Shown here piece by piece: positions 1 through 12,684 of a stretch of 64,000 nt of DNA. A program made the position numbers and the translations under genes. Position 1 is the first letter of the stretch, and each line of letters begins with the position of its first letter. The DNA is taken from the NCBI RefSeq assembly GCF_016765775.1, contig NZ_JAESVN010000007.1:56875-120874 (forward strand), written 5' to 3'. Source of the DNA: Szabonella alba. GTDB lineage: Bacteria; Pseudomonadota; Alphaproteobacteria; Rhodobacterales; Rhodobacteraceae. Below the pieces are notes generated by a model. That model made no database searches and had not been told where the DNA came from. It saw only the letters and a program-made list of their open reading frames with translations.

Positions 1-52
1 CCGGCGGCAGAAAGCCATCGCACGCCTCGAAGACGATTCAAAGTCCGAAGCC

Positions 53-1081
53 TCAGGCCAAGAGCTCTCCTCTGACGATTGCCGCGCCCGCACCCAGTGC
101 TGCAAGCTTGCCTTTGGCCACGCGCCGCGACAGCGGCGCCATACCGCAGTTAGTGCAAGGATAGAGCTTATCGGCATCGACAAATCGCAGCGCCTTGCGC
201 AACGTGTCTGCCACCTGCTCCGGGGTCTCGATGGTCTCGCTCGCGACATCAATGGCGCCGACCATCACCTTCTTGCCACGCAGAAGTTCGATCAGATCCA
301 TTGGTACATGGGAGTTGTGGCACTCCAGCGAGATCATGCCGATACCGGATTTCTGCAGCTTGGGGAAAGATTCCTCATACTGGCGCCATTCCGACCCCAG
401 CGTGTTTTTCCAGTCGGTGTTGGCCTTGATGCCGTAGCCATAGCAGATATGGACGGCCGTTTCGCATTTCAGGCCCTCGATGGCGCGTTCAAGCGTGGCA
501 ACACCCCAGTCGTTCACCTCGTCGAAGAAGACGTTGAAGGCGGGCTCGTCGAACTGGATGATATCGACACCGGCGGCCTCCAGCTCCCGCGCCTCCTGGT
601 TGAGGATCGTGGCGAATTCCCAGGCCAGTTTCTCGCGGCTTTTGTAATGGGCGTCGTAGAGCGTATCGATCATGGTCATGGGACCGGGCAGCGCCCATTT
701 GATCGGTTGCTGGGTCTGCTGGCGCAGGAAGCGCGCATCTTCGACAAACACCGGGTTCGGGCGCTCGACGGCGCCGACAACGGTGGGCACGCTCGCATCA
801 TAGCGGTCGCGGATCCGGACGGTCTCGCGTTTCTCGAAATCCACGCCGTCGAGATGCTCGATGAAGGTGGTGACGAAGTGCTGCCGGGTCTGCTCGCCAT
901 CGCTGACGATATCAATCCCGGCCTGTTGCTGATCCATCAGTGTCAGACGCAGCGCATCCTGCTTGCCTTCGACCAGCGCCTCTACTTGCAGCTTCCAAGG
1001 CGACCAGAGCTTTTCCGGTTCTGCAAGCCAGGAGGGTTTGGGCAGACTGCCGGCAGTCGAGGTGGGGAGCAGTTTGTTCAT
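53..1081 (-). CDS. mesD: MesD: core-MetE-type methionine synthase
   Basis: 342-residue protein corresponding only to the C-terminal catalytic barrel of cobalamin-independent methionine synthase (full MetE is ~750 residues). It methylates homocysteine to methionine in the cytoplasm. The zinc-ligand pattern of the family is visible: His and Cys in VHICYGYG, Glu in SLECHN and Cys in PCTNCGM. The ATG at 1081 is preceded by AAGG about 9 bases upstream. It lies 27 bases downstream of a DUF1852 (MesX) gene in the same orientation; that pairing defines the MesD family of folate-independent methionine synthases described in aerobic bacteria. The methyl donor cannot be read from sequence. The MesD assignment over a generic short MetE rests mainly on the MesX neighbour. 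Confidence 0.85.
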   Translation of the reverse strand: MNKLLPTSTAGSLPKPSWLAEPEKLWSPWKLQVEALVEGKQDALRLTLMDQQQAGIDIVSDGEQTRQHFVTTFIEHLDGVDFEKRETVRIRDRYDASVPTVVGAVERPNPVFVEDARFLRQQTQQPIKWALPGPMTMIDTLYDAHYKSREKLAWEFATILNQEARELEAAGVDIIQFDEPAFNVFFDEVNDWGVATLERAIEGLKCETAVHICYGYGIKANTDWKNTLGSEWRQYEESFPKLQKSGIGMISLECHNSHVPMDLIELLRGKKVMVGAIDVASETIETPEQVADTLRKALRFVDADKLYPCTNCGMAPLSRRVAKGKLAALGAGAAIVRGELLA

Positions 1082-1108
1082 CGTCGGAGACCTTGTGTTC
1101 TGGTGTCG

Positions 1109-2095
1109 TCAGAGCGCGTAGCTGGCGGACCAGCGCTCGAGGATAGCATGATACGGCTTGATGAAATGCTCTTCCGTGAACCTTCCCTGTTCGACAGCCA
1201 GCCGACTACGTTCCTCCCGATCATAGTCGATGCGGGTCGGCGAGAAGTCCTGGTGTTTCAGGTTGGGCTGGTAGACATTTCCGGCTGCGGAGTTTGCATT
1301 GTATATCTCGGGGCGATAGATCTTCTGAAAGGCCTCCATCGTGCTGATGGTACTGATCAGCTCGAGATTGCTGTAGTCGTTCAGCAAATCGCCGCTGAAG
1401 TAGAAGGCCAGGGGGGCAACACTGCCCGGAGGCATGAAGAAGCGCACCTGCAATCCCATTTTTCTGAAATACAGATCGGTCAGGGAAAGCGCATCCTGCT
1501 GGTATTCGGCGCCAAGAATCGGATGGCAATTATCGGTACGCCGATAGGTCCTGCTGCTTGAGGCACTGAGACAGATCACCGGGGCCTTGCTGAAATGCTC
1601 CCTATAGGCATCCGAGTTCACGAAATGCCGGAAAAGCTTGCCGTGCAGATCGCCAAAACCGTCCGGAGCACCGAAATCATTCCGATTTTTGTTGTGCTCG
1701 GGAAGAACAACGCTGAAGTCATAATCCCGCACGTAGGAAGAGAAGTTGTTTCCGACGATCCCCTCGATCCGGTTCCCGGTATTCCGGTCGACGACAACGG
1801 TTTTCAGGATTTCGATTAGCGGAAAGGCGTCATTCCTGCCTGCTGCCGCCAGGCTCATTTCGACCGAAATGATCTCAAGCTCGATAGAGTAACGTTCCGC
1901 TCCGGCATTGTCCCAATGCGCCAGCGCATTGAAGCGATTGTCGATCATCCTCAACGCATTGCGAAGGTTTTCCTGACGGGTTTCCCCCCTCGCCAGATTG
2001 GCGAAATTGGTTGTGAGCCGCGTATTATCCGACGGACAATAGTCCTCGTTGAACGCAGTGCTTCTGATCGAGAATGCGAAGTTTTCAGCGGTCAT
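1109..2095 (-). CDS. mesX: MesX, DUF1852 protein
   Basis: 328-residue DUF1852 protein, first gene of a two-gene unit with mesD. Members of this family are found next to core-MetE proteins and are reported to be required for MesD-dependent methionine synthesis; the chemical role is not evident from the sequence. It is a soluble protein with no signal peptide and no membrane segment visible. Start chosen at the ATG ending at 2095, which keeps the conserved N-terminal stretch (MTAENFAFSIRSTAFNEDY); the ribosome-binding site is weak. It is likely co-transcribed with mesD. No SAM riboswitch could be recognised in the 268 bases upstream. Confidence 0.85.
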   Translation of the reverse strand: MTAENFAFSIRSTAFNEDYCPSDNTRLTTNFANLARGETRQENLRNALRMIDNRFNALAHWDNAGAERYSIELEIISVEMSLAAAGRNDAFPLIEILKTVVVDRNTGNRIEGIVGNNFSSYVRDYDFSVVLPEHNKNRNDFGAPDGFGDLHGKLFRHFVNSDAYREHFSKAPVICLSASSSRTYRRTDNCHPILGAEYQQDALSLTDLYFRKMGLQVRFFMPPGSVAPLAFYFSGDLLNDYSNLELISTISTMEAFQKIYRPEIYNANSAAGNVYQPNLKHQDFSPTRIDYDREERSRLAVEQGRFTEEHFIKPYHAILERWSASYAL

Positions 2096-2269
2096 GATCA
2101 GGCTTTCTGAGTATCCGGAATGGCCTGAACCCCGTCTCCGGTATTCAGACCTTCCTGCGTTCTTGCATCATTTCTCAATCAGCAGCCGCCATACCGCCTG
2201 TCTTCATGAGCAACTCAGCCTCTATGCCTGAGCAGTCGGATGAGGAAAAATGATCTTATTTCATCAACG

Positions 2270-2286
2270 CATGACCCTCGGTCATG
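2270..2286. repeat. Perfect 7-bp inverted repeat between acnA and mesX
   Basis: CATGACC-CTC-GGTCATG lies in the 268-base stretch (2096-2363) between the acnA stop and the mesX start. It is about 175 bases upstream of mesX and 77 bases downstream of acnA. It is not followed by a T-run on the minus strand, so it is more likely an operator or a weak 3' end than a classic terminator. I see nothing else in the stretch. Confidence 0.4.
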
Positions 2287-2363
2287 TGTTTGCCGAGGAT
2301 GTGGCGTGTCCAGTCGCAAGCGGAGCAGCGCTGATGCGGTTTGATCCGGCGATCATCCTCCGC

Positions 2364-5135
<2,772 letters not shown>

Positions 5136-5194
5136 GATAGCTTATGGGCTTTCAGGGAATAAGTCTGGAAAGGCGGCAAACCCGCCAAAGCGAT

Positions 5195-5211
5195 ACCGCC
5201 GCCCCGGCGGT
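5195..5211. repeat. GC hairpin between acnA and prpB
   Basis: ACCGCC-GCCCC-GGCGGT can fold into a 6-bp stem in the 101-base prpB-acnA spacer. A second, shorter stem-loop (GGCGG/CCGCC, about 5172-5186) sits beside it. No T-run follows on the minus strand, so it could be a processing or attenuation site rather than a full terminator. Confidence 0.35.
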
Positions 5212-5236
5212 TCAGGACGGGGCGACGATGATTGGA

Positions 5237-6145
5237 TCAGGGCGCGACCGACAGGGCGATGCTGGCGTCCAGCGCCTCGAAGGCGTTGAGGCCGATGGTG
5301 TCGTAGAGCTCAGTCCTCGTCTGCATCTCGGGGATCATCGCCGTCGTCGCGCCGTCGCGAGCCAGCGCGGCATAGAGCTTCGCCTGCGCCTTGTTGGCGA
5401 CGCGCAGCGAGGAGACCGGCCAGATCACCATATCATAGCCGAGATCCTCGAACTGCTGTGCGGTCAGCGCGGGCGTTCGGCCGAATTCTGTCATGTTCGC
5501 CAGCAGTTTCACACCCGGCAGCGCCGCGCGGACCTCCTTGAACATTTCCACGCTCGTCAGCGCCTCGGGGAAGATCGCGTCTGCCCCGGCCTCGACATAG
5601 AGTTTTGCGCGGGCGACGGCCCCTTCGATCCCCTCTGAGGCCGCAGCATCGGTGCGGGCGATGATCACCAGATCGCGGCGCGCGCGGGCGGCAGCGGCGA
5701 CCTTGGCGGCCATATCCTGTGCAGCGGCCAGTTTCTTGTCGTTCAGATGGCCGCATTTTTTCGGAAGCAGCTGGTCTTCCAGATGCACCGCCCCTGCCCC
5801 GGCTTCCTCGAAGGTGCGCACCATGTGCATCACATTCAGCGCCTCGCCATAGCCGGTATCACCATCAACCAGGAGCGGCAGGCCGGACGCTCGTGCGATC
5901 TGGCGGATGAAGAACGCCACTTCATCGACCGTGATGATGCCAAGGTCCGGCAGGCCCATCGAGGCGGTCATCGCGGCGCCGGAAAGGTAAAGCGCATCAA
6001 AGCCCGCAGCCTTGGCCTGAAGCCCGGCCTGGCCGTTATGGGCACCCGGAAGGCGCAGGATGCCGGGGCGCGAGAGAGCGGCGCGGAAACGTTGCCCGGC
6101 GGGCGCCAGGGGCAGGTCGTCGGCGATCAAATAGGGCATGGTCAT
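5237..6145 (-). CDS. prpB: 2-methylisocitrate lyase
   Basis: 302-residue enzyme of the isocitrate lyase/PEP mutase superfamily. It cleaves 2-methylisocitrate to pyruvate and succinate, the last step of the methylcitrate cycle. The catalytic-loop signature KKCGH is present ([11 protein letters not shown]) and the length matches PrpB (~295) rather than isocitrate lyase. The ATG at 6145 overlaps the prpC stop codon (ATGA), indicating translational coupling; a second in-frame ATG two codons later is possible. Confidence 0.95.
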   Translation of the reverse strand: MTMPYLIADDLPLAPAGQRFRAALSRPGILRLPGAHNGQAGLQAKAAGFDALYLSGAAMTASMGLPDLGIITVDEVAFFIRQIARASGLPLLVDGDTGYGEALNVMHMVRTFEEAGAGAVHLEDQLLPKKCGHLNDKKLAAAQDMAAKVAAAARARRDLVIIARTDAAASEGIEGAVARAKLYVEAGADAIFPEALTSVEMFKEVRAALPGVKLLANMTEFGRTPALTAQQFEDLGYDMVIWPVSSLRVANKAQAKLYAALARDGATTAMIPEMQTRTELYDTIGLNAFEALDASIALSVAP

Positions 6146-7311
6146 GCCTCCGAGGGCGGGGCGAGCAGCCCGCGTTTTTCGATGGGGGTGAAGGCGCGAT
6201 TGTCCGGCCCGATGTAGTTGGCCGAGGGGCGGATGATCTTGTTGTCCTGCCGCTGCTCGACCACATGCGCGCCCCAGCCCGAGGTGCGGGAGATCACGAA
6301 GATCGGCGTGAACATCGACGTCGGCACCCCCAGCAGATGGTAGGACACCGCCGAATACCAGTCCAGGTTCGGGAACATCCGCTTCTCGTCCATCATCACC
6401 GTCTCGATCCGCTCGGCAATATCGAACATTTTCAGACTGCCGGCGGCATCGGAAAGCTGTTTCGCCACCCGCTTGATCACCACATTGCGCGGATCGGCGA
6501 TGGTATAGACCGGGTGGCCGAAGCCGATGATGACCTCTTTGCGGTCCATCCGGGCGCGGATGTCGGCCTCGGCCTCATCCGCGTTTTCGTAGCGTTTCTG
6601 GATCTCGAACGCGACTTCGTTGGCACCGCCATGTTTGGGGCCGCGCAGGGCGCCGATGGCACCGGCAATGGCGGAGTAGACGTCCGACCCCGTGCCCGCG
6701 ATGGTCCGCGCCGTAAAGGTCGAGGCATTGAACTCATGCTCGGCATAGAGGTTGAGCGTGGTCTGCATCGCCCGCACTTCGGCCTCGCTGGGGGCGATGC
6801 CATGCAGCAGATGCAGGAAATGCCCGGCGATGGTGTCGTCTTCTGTCTCGACCTCGATGCGGCGGCCGTTCTGGGCGAAGTGGTGCCAGTAGAGCAGCAT
6901 GGACCCCTGCGCCGCCATCAGCCGGTCAACGATATCGCGCGCGCCGGGGATGTTGTGGTCATGCGCCTCGGGCAGCACGCATCCGAGCGCCGAGACGCCC
7001 GAGCGCAGCACATCCATCGGATGCGCGGCGGCCGGGATCGCCTCCAGCGTCTCGCGCACGGCTTTCGGAAGGCCCCGCAGGGCCTTCAGTTTCGCTTTAT
7101 AGGCCCGCAGTTCGGGCGCGGTCGGCAATGTGCCATGCACCAGCAGATGAGCGACCTCCTCAAAGGTGCAGGCCTCGGCGAGATCGAGGATGTCATAGCC
7201 CCGATAATGCAGATCGTTGCCCGACTGGCCCACCGAACAGAGTGCGGTATTCCCGGCCACCACGCCTGAAAGCGCGACGGACTTCTTGGGTTTCAGAACA
7301 GTGCCGCTCAT
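6142..7311 (-). CDS. prpC: 2-methylcitrate synthase
   Basis: 389-residue citrate-synthase-family enzyme condensing propionyl-CoA with oxaloacetate to 2-methylcitrate. The family landmarks [24 protein letters not shown] and the C-terminal [13 protein letters not shown] segment are present. The start was set at the ATG at 7311 because GGAGGG lies 6 bases upstream and the protein then begins [11 protein letters not shown]; a longer in-frame extension lacks a ribosome-binding site and reads into prpD. It follows prpD by 10 bases and overlaps prpB by 4 (ATGA). PrpC rather than GltA is chosen from operon context and length. Confidence 0.95.
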   Translation of the reverse strand: MSGTVLKPKKSVALSGVVAGNTALCSVGQSGNDLHYRGYDILDLAEACTFEEVAHLLVHGTLPTAPELRAYKAKLKALRGLPKAVRETLEAIPAAAHPMDVLRSGVSALGCVLPEAHDHNIPGARDIVDRLMAAQGSMLLYWHHFAQNGRRIEVETEDDTIAGHFLHLLHGIAPSEAEVRAMQTTLNLYAEHEFNASTFTARTIAGTGSDVYSAIAGAIGALRGPKHGGANEVAFEIQKRYENADEAEADIRARMDRKEVIIGFGHPVYTIADPRNVVIKRVAKQLSDAAGSLKMFDIAERIETVMMDEKRMFPNLDWYSAVSYHLLGVPTSMFTPIFVISRTSGWGAHVVEQRQDNKIIRPSANYIGPDNRAFTPIEKRGLLAPPSEA

Positions 7312-7321
7312 CTTTCCCTCC

Positions 7322-8830
7322 TCATTTCCAGTCGAAAATGCCGCTCGGGCGGGGGGCGCCAAGGCGATCCGCCCCGACAGTAAAGTTCAGGGCCGCCAGA
7401 TCGCCGGCCTTCAGGGTCGCCAGCGCCTCGGCCGCTTGCAGGAAGCGGGTCTGCTCACTGCTGGCGATGATGCCGTCCGAGAGGGTCAGGAACTTGTTGA
7501 CGTAGTTCTCGCGGACAAACGGGCGGGCGCCGTCGGGATGCGCGTCGGCCAGCGCCAATTCGTCAGTAATGGTCCTGCCGCCCTTCAGCTTGACCTCGAC
7601 CCGACCGCCGAAGGCTTTCACCTTCGGGTCCTGCGCATGGTAACGCCGGGTCCATTCCGGGTCCTCGGTGGTCGAGATTTTTTGCCACAGGGCGACCGTT
7701 TCCGGGCGATTGGCGCGCTCGGGTGCATAGGATCTTTCGTGGTGCCAGCCGCCATCCTCCAGCGCGACCGCGAAGATATACATGATCGAATGGTCGAGCG
7801 TTTCACGGCTGGCCTTGGGATCCATCTTCTGCGGGTCATTTGCACCGGTGCCGATCACATAATGGGTGTGGTGGCTGGTGTGGATCACGATGCTCTGAAT
7901 CTGGGACAGATCGCCGATCTGCGGCCCCATCCGGCGGGCAAGGTCAATGAGGGCCTGCGACTGATATTCCGCCGAATGTTCCTTGGTATAGGTGTCGAGG
8001 ATCGCACGCTTGGCCTCGCCCTTGCCCGGCAGCGGCACCTGATAGCGGGCATTCGGACCGGACAGAAGATACGCGATAAACCCGTCCTCGCCCTCCCATG
8101 CCGGGCTCGGCGCACCTTCGCCCCGCATCACGCGGTCAACGGCCTCGATGGCCATTTTACCCGCGAAACTGGGGGCGAAGGCCTTCCACGACGAGATTTC
8201 GCCCTTGCGGCTCTGCCGGGTGGTGGTGGTGACATGCAGGGCTTGTTGCACGGCCTGATAGATCGATTCCGTGGGTAGGTTCAGCAAAGTGCCGATGCCG
8301 GCGGCCGCCGACGGCCCGAGATGGGCGATATGGTCGATCTTGTGTTCATGCAGGCAGATGCCGCGCACCAGGTTCACCTGAATCTCATAGCCCGTTGCCA
8401 ACCCCCGGATCAGATCGGCACCGGATTTGCCGACATGCTGCGCCACGGCGAGGATCGGCGGGATATTGTCGCCGGGGTGCGAGTAGTCGGCAGCGAGGAA
8501 GGTGTCGTGGAAGTCGAGTTCGCGCACCGCCGTGCCATTGGCCCAGGCCGCCCATTCGGGGCTGACGCGGTCACTGGAGAGGCCAAAGACGGTCGCCCCC
8601 GGCTTCATCGGATGGGCCAGCGCCTGCGCGCGGGCCGAGGCCACGGGGTGCCGTGCGACCGAGGCGGCGGCCACCGCCGCATTGTCGATGATCCGGTTGA
8701 TGATCATCTCGGTCACCACCGGTTCCACCGCCACCGGATCGGCGGCGACCTCGGCAATCTTCCATGCTAGCTGGTCTTCGCGCGGCAGATGTTCGGCGGA
8801 TTTGTAGGTCCGCACTTCATGCGTGATCAT
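7322..8830 (-). CDS. prpD: 2-methylcitrate dehydratase
   Basis: 502-residue MmgE/PrpD family enzyme that dehydrates 2-methylcitrate to 2-methyl-cis-aconitate. Start taken at the ATG at 8830 ([16 protein letters not shown]), with AAGGA upstream; the longer in-frame reading to 8932 overlaps the preceding thioesterase gene. Length matches PrpD (~480-500). It lies 13 bases after the thioesterase gene and 10 before prpC, so all are one transcription unit running leftwards. Confidence 0.95.
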   Translation of the reverse strand: MITHEVRTYKSAEHLPREDQLAWKIAEVAADPVAVEPVVTEMIINRIIDNAAVAAASVARHPVASARAQALAHPMKPGATVFGLSSDRVSPEWAAWANGTAVRELDFHDTFLAADYSHPGDNIPPILAVAQHVGKSGADLIRGLATGYEIQVNLVRGICLHEHKIDHIAHLGPSAAAGIGTLLNLPTESIYQAVQQALHVTTTTRQSRKGEISSWKAFAPSFAGKMAIEAVDRVMRGEGAPSPAWEGEDGFIAYLLSGPNARYQVPLPGKGEAKRAILDTYTKEHSAEYQSQALIDLARRMGPQIGDLSQIQSIVIHTSHHTHYVIGTGANDPQKMDPKASRETLDHSIMYIFAVALEDGGWHHERSYAPERANRPETVALWQKISTTEDPEWTRRYHAQDPKVKAFGGRVEVKLKGGRTITDELALADAHPDGARPFVRENYVNKFLTLSDGIIASSEQTRFLQAAEALATLKAGDLAALNFTVGADRLGAPRPSGIFDWK

Positions 8831-8843
8831 TTCTTTATCCTTT

Positions 8844-9224
8844 TCATGAAACGTCCGGGCCGACAGGCCGGGGACGTCCCTCGGCATCGACGGCCACCAT
8901 CTCGAACGCGCCCGACAAAGCGATACGCTCACGCGCGCCGCCGATGCTGCGGGCGGTGCCCTGCACCTCGACCGTCATCGACGACCGCCCGGTGCGGCTG
9001 ACGTGGGCCACCAGTTCCAGCATCTCGCCGACCTTGATCGGGGTCGCAAAATCCACCCGCTCGGACCGCGCCATGACGACCGAGCTTCCCGCGTGGCGCG
9101 TGGCGGCGACAAAGGCCGCCTTGGCCATCAAGGCCAGCGCATGGCCACTGAACAGCGTGCCGTAATGGTTCGCCTGTTCGGGAAAGATCATCTCGATCAT
9201 GCGGGTCTCGGACTCGATGGGCAT
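8844..9224 (-). CDS. Hot-dog acyl-CoA thioesterase (YciA-like)
   Basis: 126-residue hot-dog fold acyl-CoA hydrolase. It has the central helix stretch [19 protein letters not shown] and the [15 protein letters not shown] segment typical of YciA/ACOT-type short-chain thioesterases. It is the first gene of the prp operon, 13 bases before prpD and directly downstream of the divergent promoter region. A role in hydrolysing excess propionyl-CoA or methylcitrate-pathway CoA esters is inferred from position only; the substrate is not determined. Confidence 0.8.
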   Translation of the reverse strand: MPIESETRMIEMIFPEQANHYGTLFSGHALALMAKAAFVAATRHAGSSVVMARSERVDFATPIKVGEMLELVAHVSRTGRSSMTVEVQGTARSIGGARERIALSGAFEMVAVDAEGRPRPVGPDVS

Positions 9225-9342
9225 CGGGACAGCCTTTGCAAGATTGGCAATCCTGTCTTCACACAGGTCGGATACGCAGATAAACTACTGAAAATGCGAC
9301 GACCTGTGAACGAATGGCTTGCGAATTGCGAAGGTTGCAACG
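9225..9342. promoter_or_regulatory. Divergent prp operon / regulator promoter with TTGCRAA repeats
   Basis: 118-base spacer between the thioesterase-prpDCB operon (left) and the ScfR-type regulator (right). Near the regulator start there are two adjacent copies of TTGCGAA (9319-9325, 9326-9332) followed by TTGCAA (9335-9340). Near the operon start there are TTTGCAAG (9235-9242) and TTGGCAA (9244-9250). These resemble the TTTGCAAA-type boxes bound by RamB/PrpR family regulators and are likely its operators. No precise -35/-10 assignment is made. Confidence 0.5.
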
Positions 9343-10725
9343 ATGAGCAAAACCTATCTTGGCGTCCGGTTGCGCCGCCTGCGTGAGGAACGCGGGTTGA
9401 CACAGGCCGCGCTGGCTCGCGCGCTGGAGATCAGCCCCAGCTATCTGAACCAGATCGAACAGAACGCCCGGCCGCTGACCGTGCCGGTTCTGCTGAAGCT
9501 GAACGCGGCCTTCGGCCTCGATGTGCAGCTGTTCTCCGAGGCGGATGAGGCGCGGCTGATCACCGAATTGCGCGGCGCCTTTGCCGAACAGGGCGCCGGC
9601 ATCGCCATGGCAGAGGTGCGCGAGCTTGCCTCGGCCATGCCCGATGTCGCCCGTTCGATCATCGCCATGCAGCGCCGCCTGCGTGAAACAGCAGACCGCG
9701 CCGATCTCTTTGCCGGCCATATCACCGAAGGACCCGGCCAGTCCCCAGCAGCCTTCGAGGCCGTGCGCGACTGGTTCTACGAGCGTCGCAATCATGTGGT
9801 CGATCTCGACATGACGGCCGAGGCCATCGGCGACAAGCTGCCCCCCGGACGTATGGCACCCGGGCTGATCGACCGCCTCGCCGGGCGGCACGGGATCCGC
9901 ATCGCGCAGAGCGCGGGAGAGGCGTTGCGTCGCTACGATCCGTCGACGCGCATCCTGCACCTGGCCGAACATCTCGATCCCGGACAGATGGCGTTCCAGA
10001 TTGCCACGCAACTGGCCTTTCTGGAGCAGGGCGAAACCATCGCCCGACTCTCGGAGGATCCGGCGCTGTCGACGGATGCCCGCACGCTGCTGCGCATCGG
10101 CCTTGCCAATTACTTTGCCGGTGCGCTGATCCTGCCCTATCGCACCTTCCTGGCGGCGGCCGAGGCCGCGCGCTACGATATCACCCTGATCGCTCGACGC
10201 TTCGGCGTGGGGTTCGAGACCACCTGCCACCGCCTCTCGACATTGCAGCGACCTGATGCGCGCGGCGTGCCGTTTTTCTTCATCCGGGTGGACCGGGCGG
10301 GAAACATCTCGAAGCGCCAGTCTGCGACCGATTTCCACTTCTCGCGCATCGGCGGCTCCTGCCCCCTGTGGAACATCTATGAGGCCTTCGCTCGCCCCGG
10401 AGAGATCATTCGTCAGGTGGCGCAGATGCCCGATGGACGCAGCTATCTGTGGATCGCGCGACAGGTGCAAAGCGGTCAAGGCGGCTTCGGCGCGCCGGTG
10501 AAGACTTTCGCTGTCGCCCTCGGCTGCGATCTGACCCATGCCGAGCGGCTGGTCTATGCCCGTGGCCTCGACCTTCGAAATCCTGAAACGGCAACGAGGA
10601 TCGGCCCTGGCTGCAAGGTCTGCGAACGGGCTGCCTGCCCGCAACGTGCCTTTCCGATGGTCGGACGGCCTCTGACCGCGCGTCACGAGGAGGCCCGCTT
10701 CGCACCCTATTCAGGCACCGGCTGA
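9343..10725 (+). CDS. ScfR/PrpR-type XRE regulator of the methylcitrate operon
   Basis: 460-residue regulator. It has an XRE helix-turn-helix at about residues 5-60 (LRRLREERGLTQAALARALEISPSYLNQIEQ), then an ImmA/IrrE-like (DUF955) segment around WFYERRNHVVD, and a C-terminal short-chain fatty acyl regulator domain (DUF2083). The C-terminus has cysteines spaced CKVCERAAC; relatives such as mycobacterial PrpR bind a 4Fe-4S cluster and acyl-CoA, so the same is plausible here. Start at ATG 9343; an upstream TTG at 9319 lies inside the putative operator and is disfavoured. It diverges from the prp operon, which it most likely controls, and its 3' end overlaps convergent metR by 19 bases. Confidence 0.85.
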   Translation: MSKTYLGVRLRRLREERGLTQAALARALEISPSYLNQIEQNARPLTVPVLLKLNAAFGLDVQLFSEADEARLITELRGAFAEQGAGIAMAEVRELASAMPDVARSIIAMQRRLRETADRADLFAGHITEGPGQSPAAFEAVRDWFYERRNHVVDLDMTAEAIGDKLPPGRMAPGLIDRLAGRHGIRIAQSAGEALRRYDPSTRILHLAEHLDPGQMAFQIATQLAFLEQGETIARLSEDPALSTDARTLLRIGLANYFAGALILPYRTFLAAAEAARYDITLIARRFGVGFETTCHRLSTLQRPDARGVPFFFIRVDRAGNISKRQSATDFHFSRIGGSCPLWNIYEAFARPGEIIRQVAQMPDGRSYLWIARQVQSGQGGFGAPVKTFAVALGCDLTHAERLVYARGLDLRNPETATRIGPGCKVCERAACPQRAFPMVGRPLTARHEEARFAPYSGTG

Positions 10726-11600
10726 GCGCCGTGCTGACGCGCAAGTGAAAGAAATCCGGCAATGTAATCCGTTTCCTCCTCGCCCTTGCGCACGCCGATA
10801 TGCAGTGCTTTCGAGATCCCCTGCCCCAGCCTGACCGTACGGATCGGCAGTCCACCCCCTTCCTCGCGCAGGATCCAGTCCGGTACGGCACTGACGCCGC
10901 GTTCGGCGGCGACAAGTTGCAGCATCATCTCGGTCGTCTCAACCGTGCGATGGCGTTTGGGAAGGCAGTGCCCGGGCACCAGGAATTGCGTAAATACGTC
11001 AAGCCGCTCGGGAGAGACCGGATAAGTGATCAGGGTTTCACCCGTCAGGTCCTGCGGCCGCGCCACGGCACCGATGAGATGTGCTGCTGGCACCGCAAGC
11101 ACCAACTCGTAGTTGAATACCCGCGTGTAGTGGATCCCCGGCAGATCAAGCGGGTCGGGAGTAATCAGCAGATCGATCTCGTGCCCGAGCAGCGCGCCTA
11201 TCCCACCGAAACGGAAGGCCGTGTGCAGATCCAGATCCACATCCGGCCAAGCCTTCAGATAGGGCGCAATCACCCGCATCAGCCAGTGCTGGCAGGGATG
11301 GCATTCCATACCGGCTCTGAGGGCACCGCGATGACCTTGCGCAAACTCCGCCAGAACCTGCTCTGCATGGTCGATCTGTGGCAATACACGCTGTGCCAGC
11401 GCCAGCAAAAACGCGCCCGCCTGTGTGAAACGCAGCCCCCTGCCTTGTTTTTCCCAGACTTTCACGCCGAAGCGGTCCTCGAACTTGCGCATCGTATGCG
11501 AAGCGGCTGACTGGGTCAGGTTGAGTCGGTCGGCTGCAAGGGTGAGCGAGCCGAGGCGGTCGATCTCACGCAAGATGGCCAGGTGTTGACGGTCAATCAT
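10707..11600 (-). CDS. metR: MetR-like LysR-family regulator of methionine synthesis
   Basis: 297-residue LysR-type regulator with an N-terminal winged HTH (residues ~1-60, SLTLAADRLNLTQSAASHTMRK) and a C-terminal effector domain. Segments such as GMECHPCQHWLMRVIAPYLKAWP and LITYPVSPERLDVF closely resemble E. coli MetR, whose co-inducer is homocysteine. It is divergent from a MTHFR-like gene with a 155-base spacer (11601-11755), the usual LysR arrangement. It may also act on mesXD 9 kb away, which is inference. The 3' end overlaps the convergent ScfR gene. Confidence 0.8.
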   Translation of the reverse strand: MIDRQHLAILREIDRLGSLTLAADRLNLTQSAASHTMRKFEDRFGVKVWEKQGRGLRFTQAGAFLLALAQRVLPQIDHAEQVLAEFAQGHRGALRAGMECHPCQHWLMRVIAPYLKAWPDVDLDLHTAFRFGGIGALLGHEIDLLITPDPLDLPGIHYTRVFNYELVLAVPAAHLIGAVARPQDLTGETLITYPVSPERLDVFTQFLVPGHCLPKRHRTVETTEMMLQLVAAERGVSAVPDWILREEGGGLPIRTVRLGQGISKALHIGVRKGEEETDYIAGFLSLARQHGAQPVPE

Positions 11601-11755
11601 GCGTTGCCCTCATATCTGCGGTGACGTGGGTTTCTCACTGCGATCGCACCATCCGAAGACTGCTGCGGCGTAGAAAATGCGGGCATCACAGCTGTTTCGT
11701 CTGGACCCAATCGGCAGGCCGTCATAGCACCGGATTGATCCGCCGAAGGCCGACC

Positions 11756-12652
11756 ATGTTCACAACAGACCAAACCCCGATTGACGTGCAGCCGCGCGGA
11801 CTGCTTTCCTCGGCTTCTTTCGAGGTGACCCCGAAAAGCTGGTACAAATTCAGGACGTCCCGGCCGGAGGATGTCTCGCGGATCGCCGCAGGAACGAAAG
11901 TCTTCATCGCATCTATCCCAAGGACGCCCATGGTGCAGATGGTCGAAACCGCGCGCGGATTGCGGGCGCTCGGCCTGGAGCCGGTTCCGCATATCCCTGC
12001 GCGACTGATCGACAGCAAGAGCCAGCTCAAGGATATGCTTTCCGCCTTGCGCTCGGAGGCTGATGTGTCCGCGGCGCTGGTCATTGCGGGTGGCGTGAAG
12101 GAGCAGGCGGGCCCGTTCAGCTCTTCCATCGACCTCGTGGCCACGGGGCTCTTTGACCAACTCGGCTTCACAGAGATCGTTTTCGCCGGCCACCCGGAAG
12201 GCAATCGAGATATCGATCCCGACGGTGGCGTAACCCAAGCCGATGCAGCCCTGCGCTGGAAGCAGGATTGGAGGCATCGCAGCGGAATGGCGGCCTCGCT
12301 GCTGACCCAGTTCCTCTTTTCCAGCGCTCCGGCCCTCGACTGGGCAAAGCATCAACGCAAGGCAGGGATCGAGCTGCCAATCACCATAGGCCTTGCCGGC
12401 CCAACGCGGCTGACAGAGCTGATCCGTTATGGGATCAGTTGCGGCGTAGGCCCGTCTCTTGCCATCCTGCAACGCAAAGCGCTGGATGTCAGAAGGCTTC
12501 TGCATCTGATCGCACCCGACGATCTCATCGCGGAGTTGGCAGCAGGTGTCGATCACACCGGAACCCCTTTGATTGCTGGCGTGCATGTCTTCCCGTTTGG
12601 CGGCATTGCCGATTTTCTCGACTGGCAGAGGATCGCTTTGTCTTCTGGCTGA
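11756..12652 (+). CDS. Methylenetetrahydrofolate reductase-like protein
   Basis: 298-residue protein with the general layout of the MTHFR/MetF TIM barrel. It has an N-terminal SFEVTPKSW stretch, the IPARLIDSKSQL and FAGHPEGNRDI segments, and a C-terminal half resembling MetF (GIELPITIGLAGP). It would reduce 5,10-methylene-THF to 5-methyl-THF, or act on a related C1 carrier. Start placed at ATG 11756 with a weak GAAGG upstream; the longer upstream extension is basic and unlike the family. It is divergent from metR, which probably regulates it, consistent with a role in methionine supply. It is a divergent member, so the exact reaction is less certain. Confidence 0.7.
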   Translation: MFTTDQTPIDVQPRGLLSSASFEVTPKSWYKFRTSRPEDVSRIAAGTKVFIASIPRTPMVQMVETARGLRALGLEPVPHIPARLIDSKSQLKDMLSALRSEADVSAALVIAGGVKEQAGPFSSSIDLVATGLFDQLGFTEIVFAGHPEGNRDIDPDGGVTQADAALRWKQDWRHRSGMAASLLTQFLFSSAPALDWAKHQRKAGIELPITIGLAGPTRLTELIRYGISCGVGPSLAILQRKALDVRRLLHLIAPDDLIAELAAGVDHTGTPLIAGVHVFPFGGIADFLDWQRIALSSG

Positions 12653-12684
12653 GCGTCCCGGAAGCGGTCGAACGCGCGCGCAGA

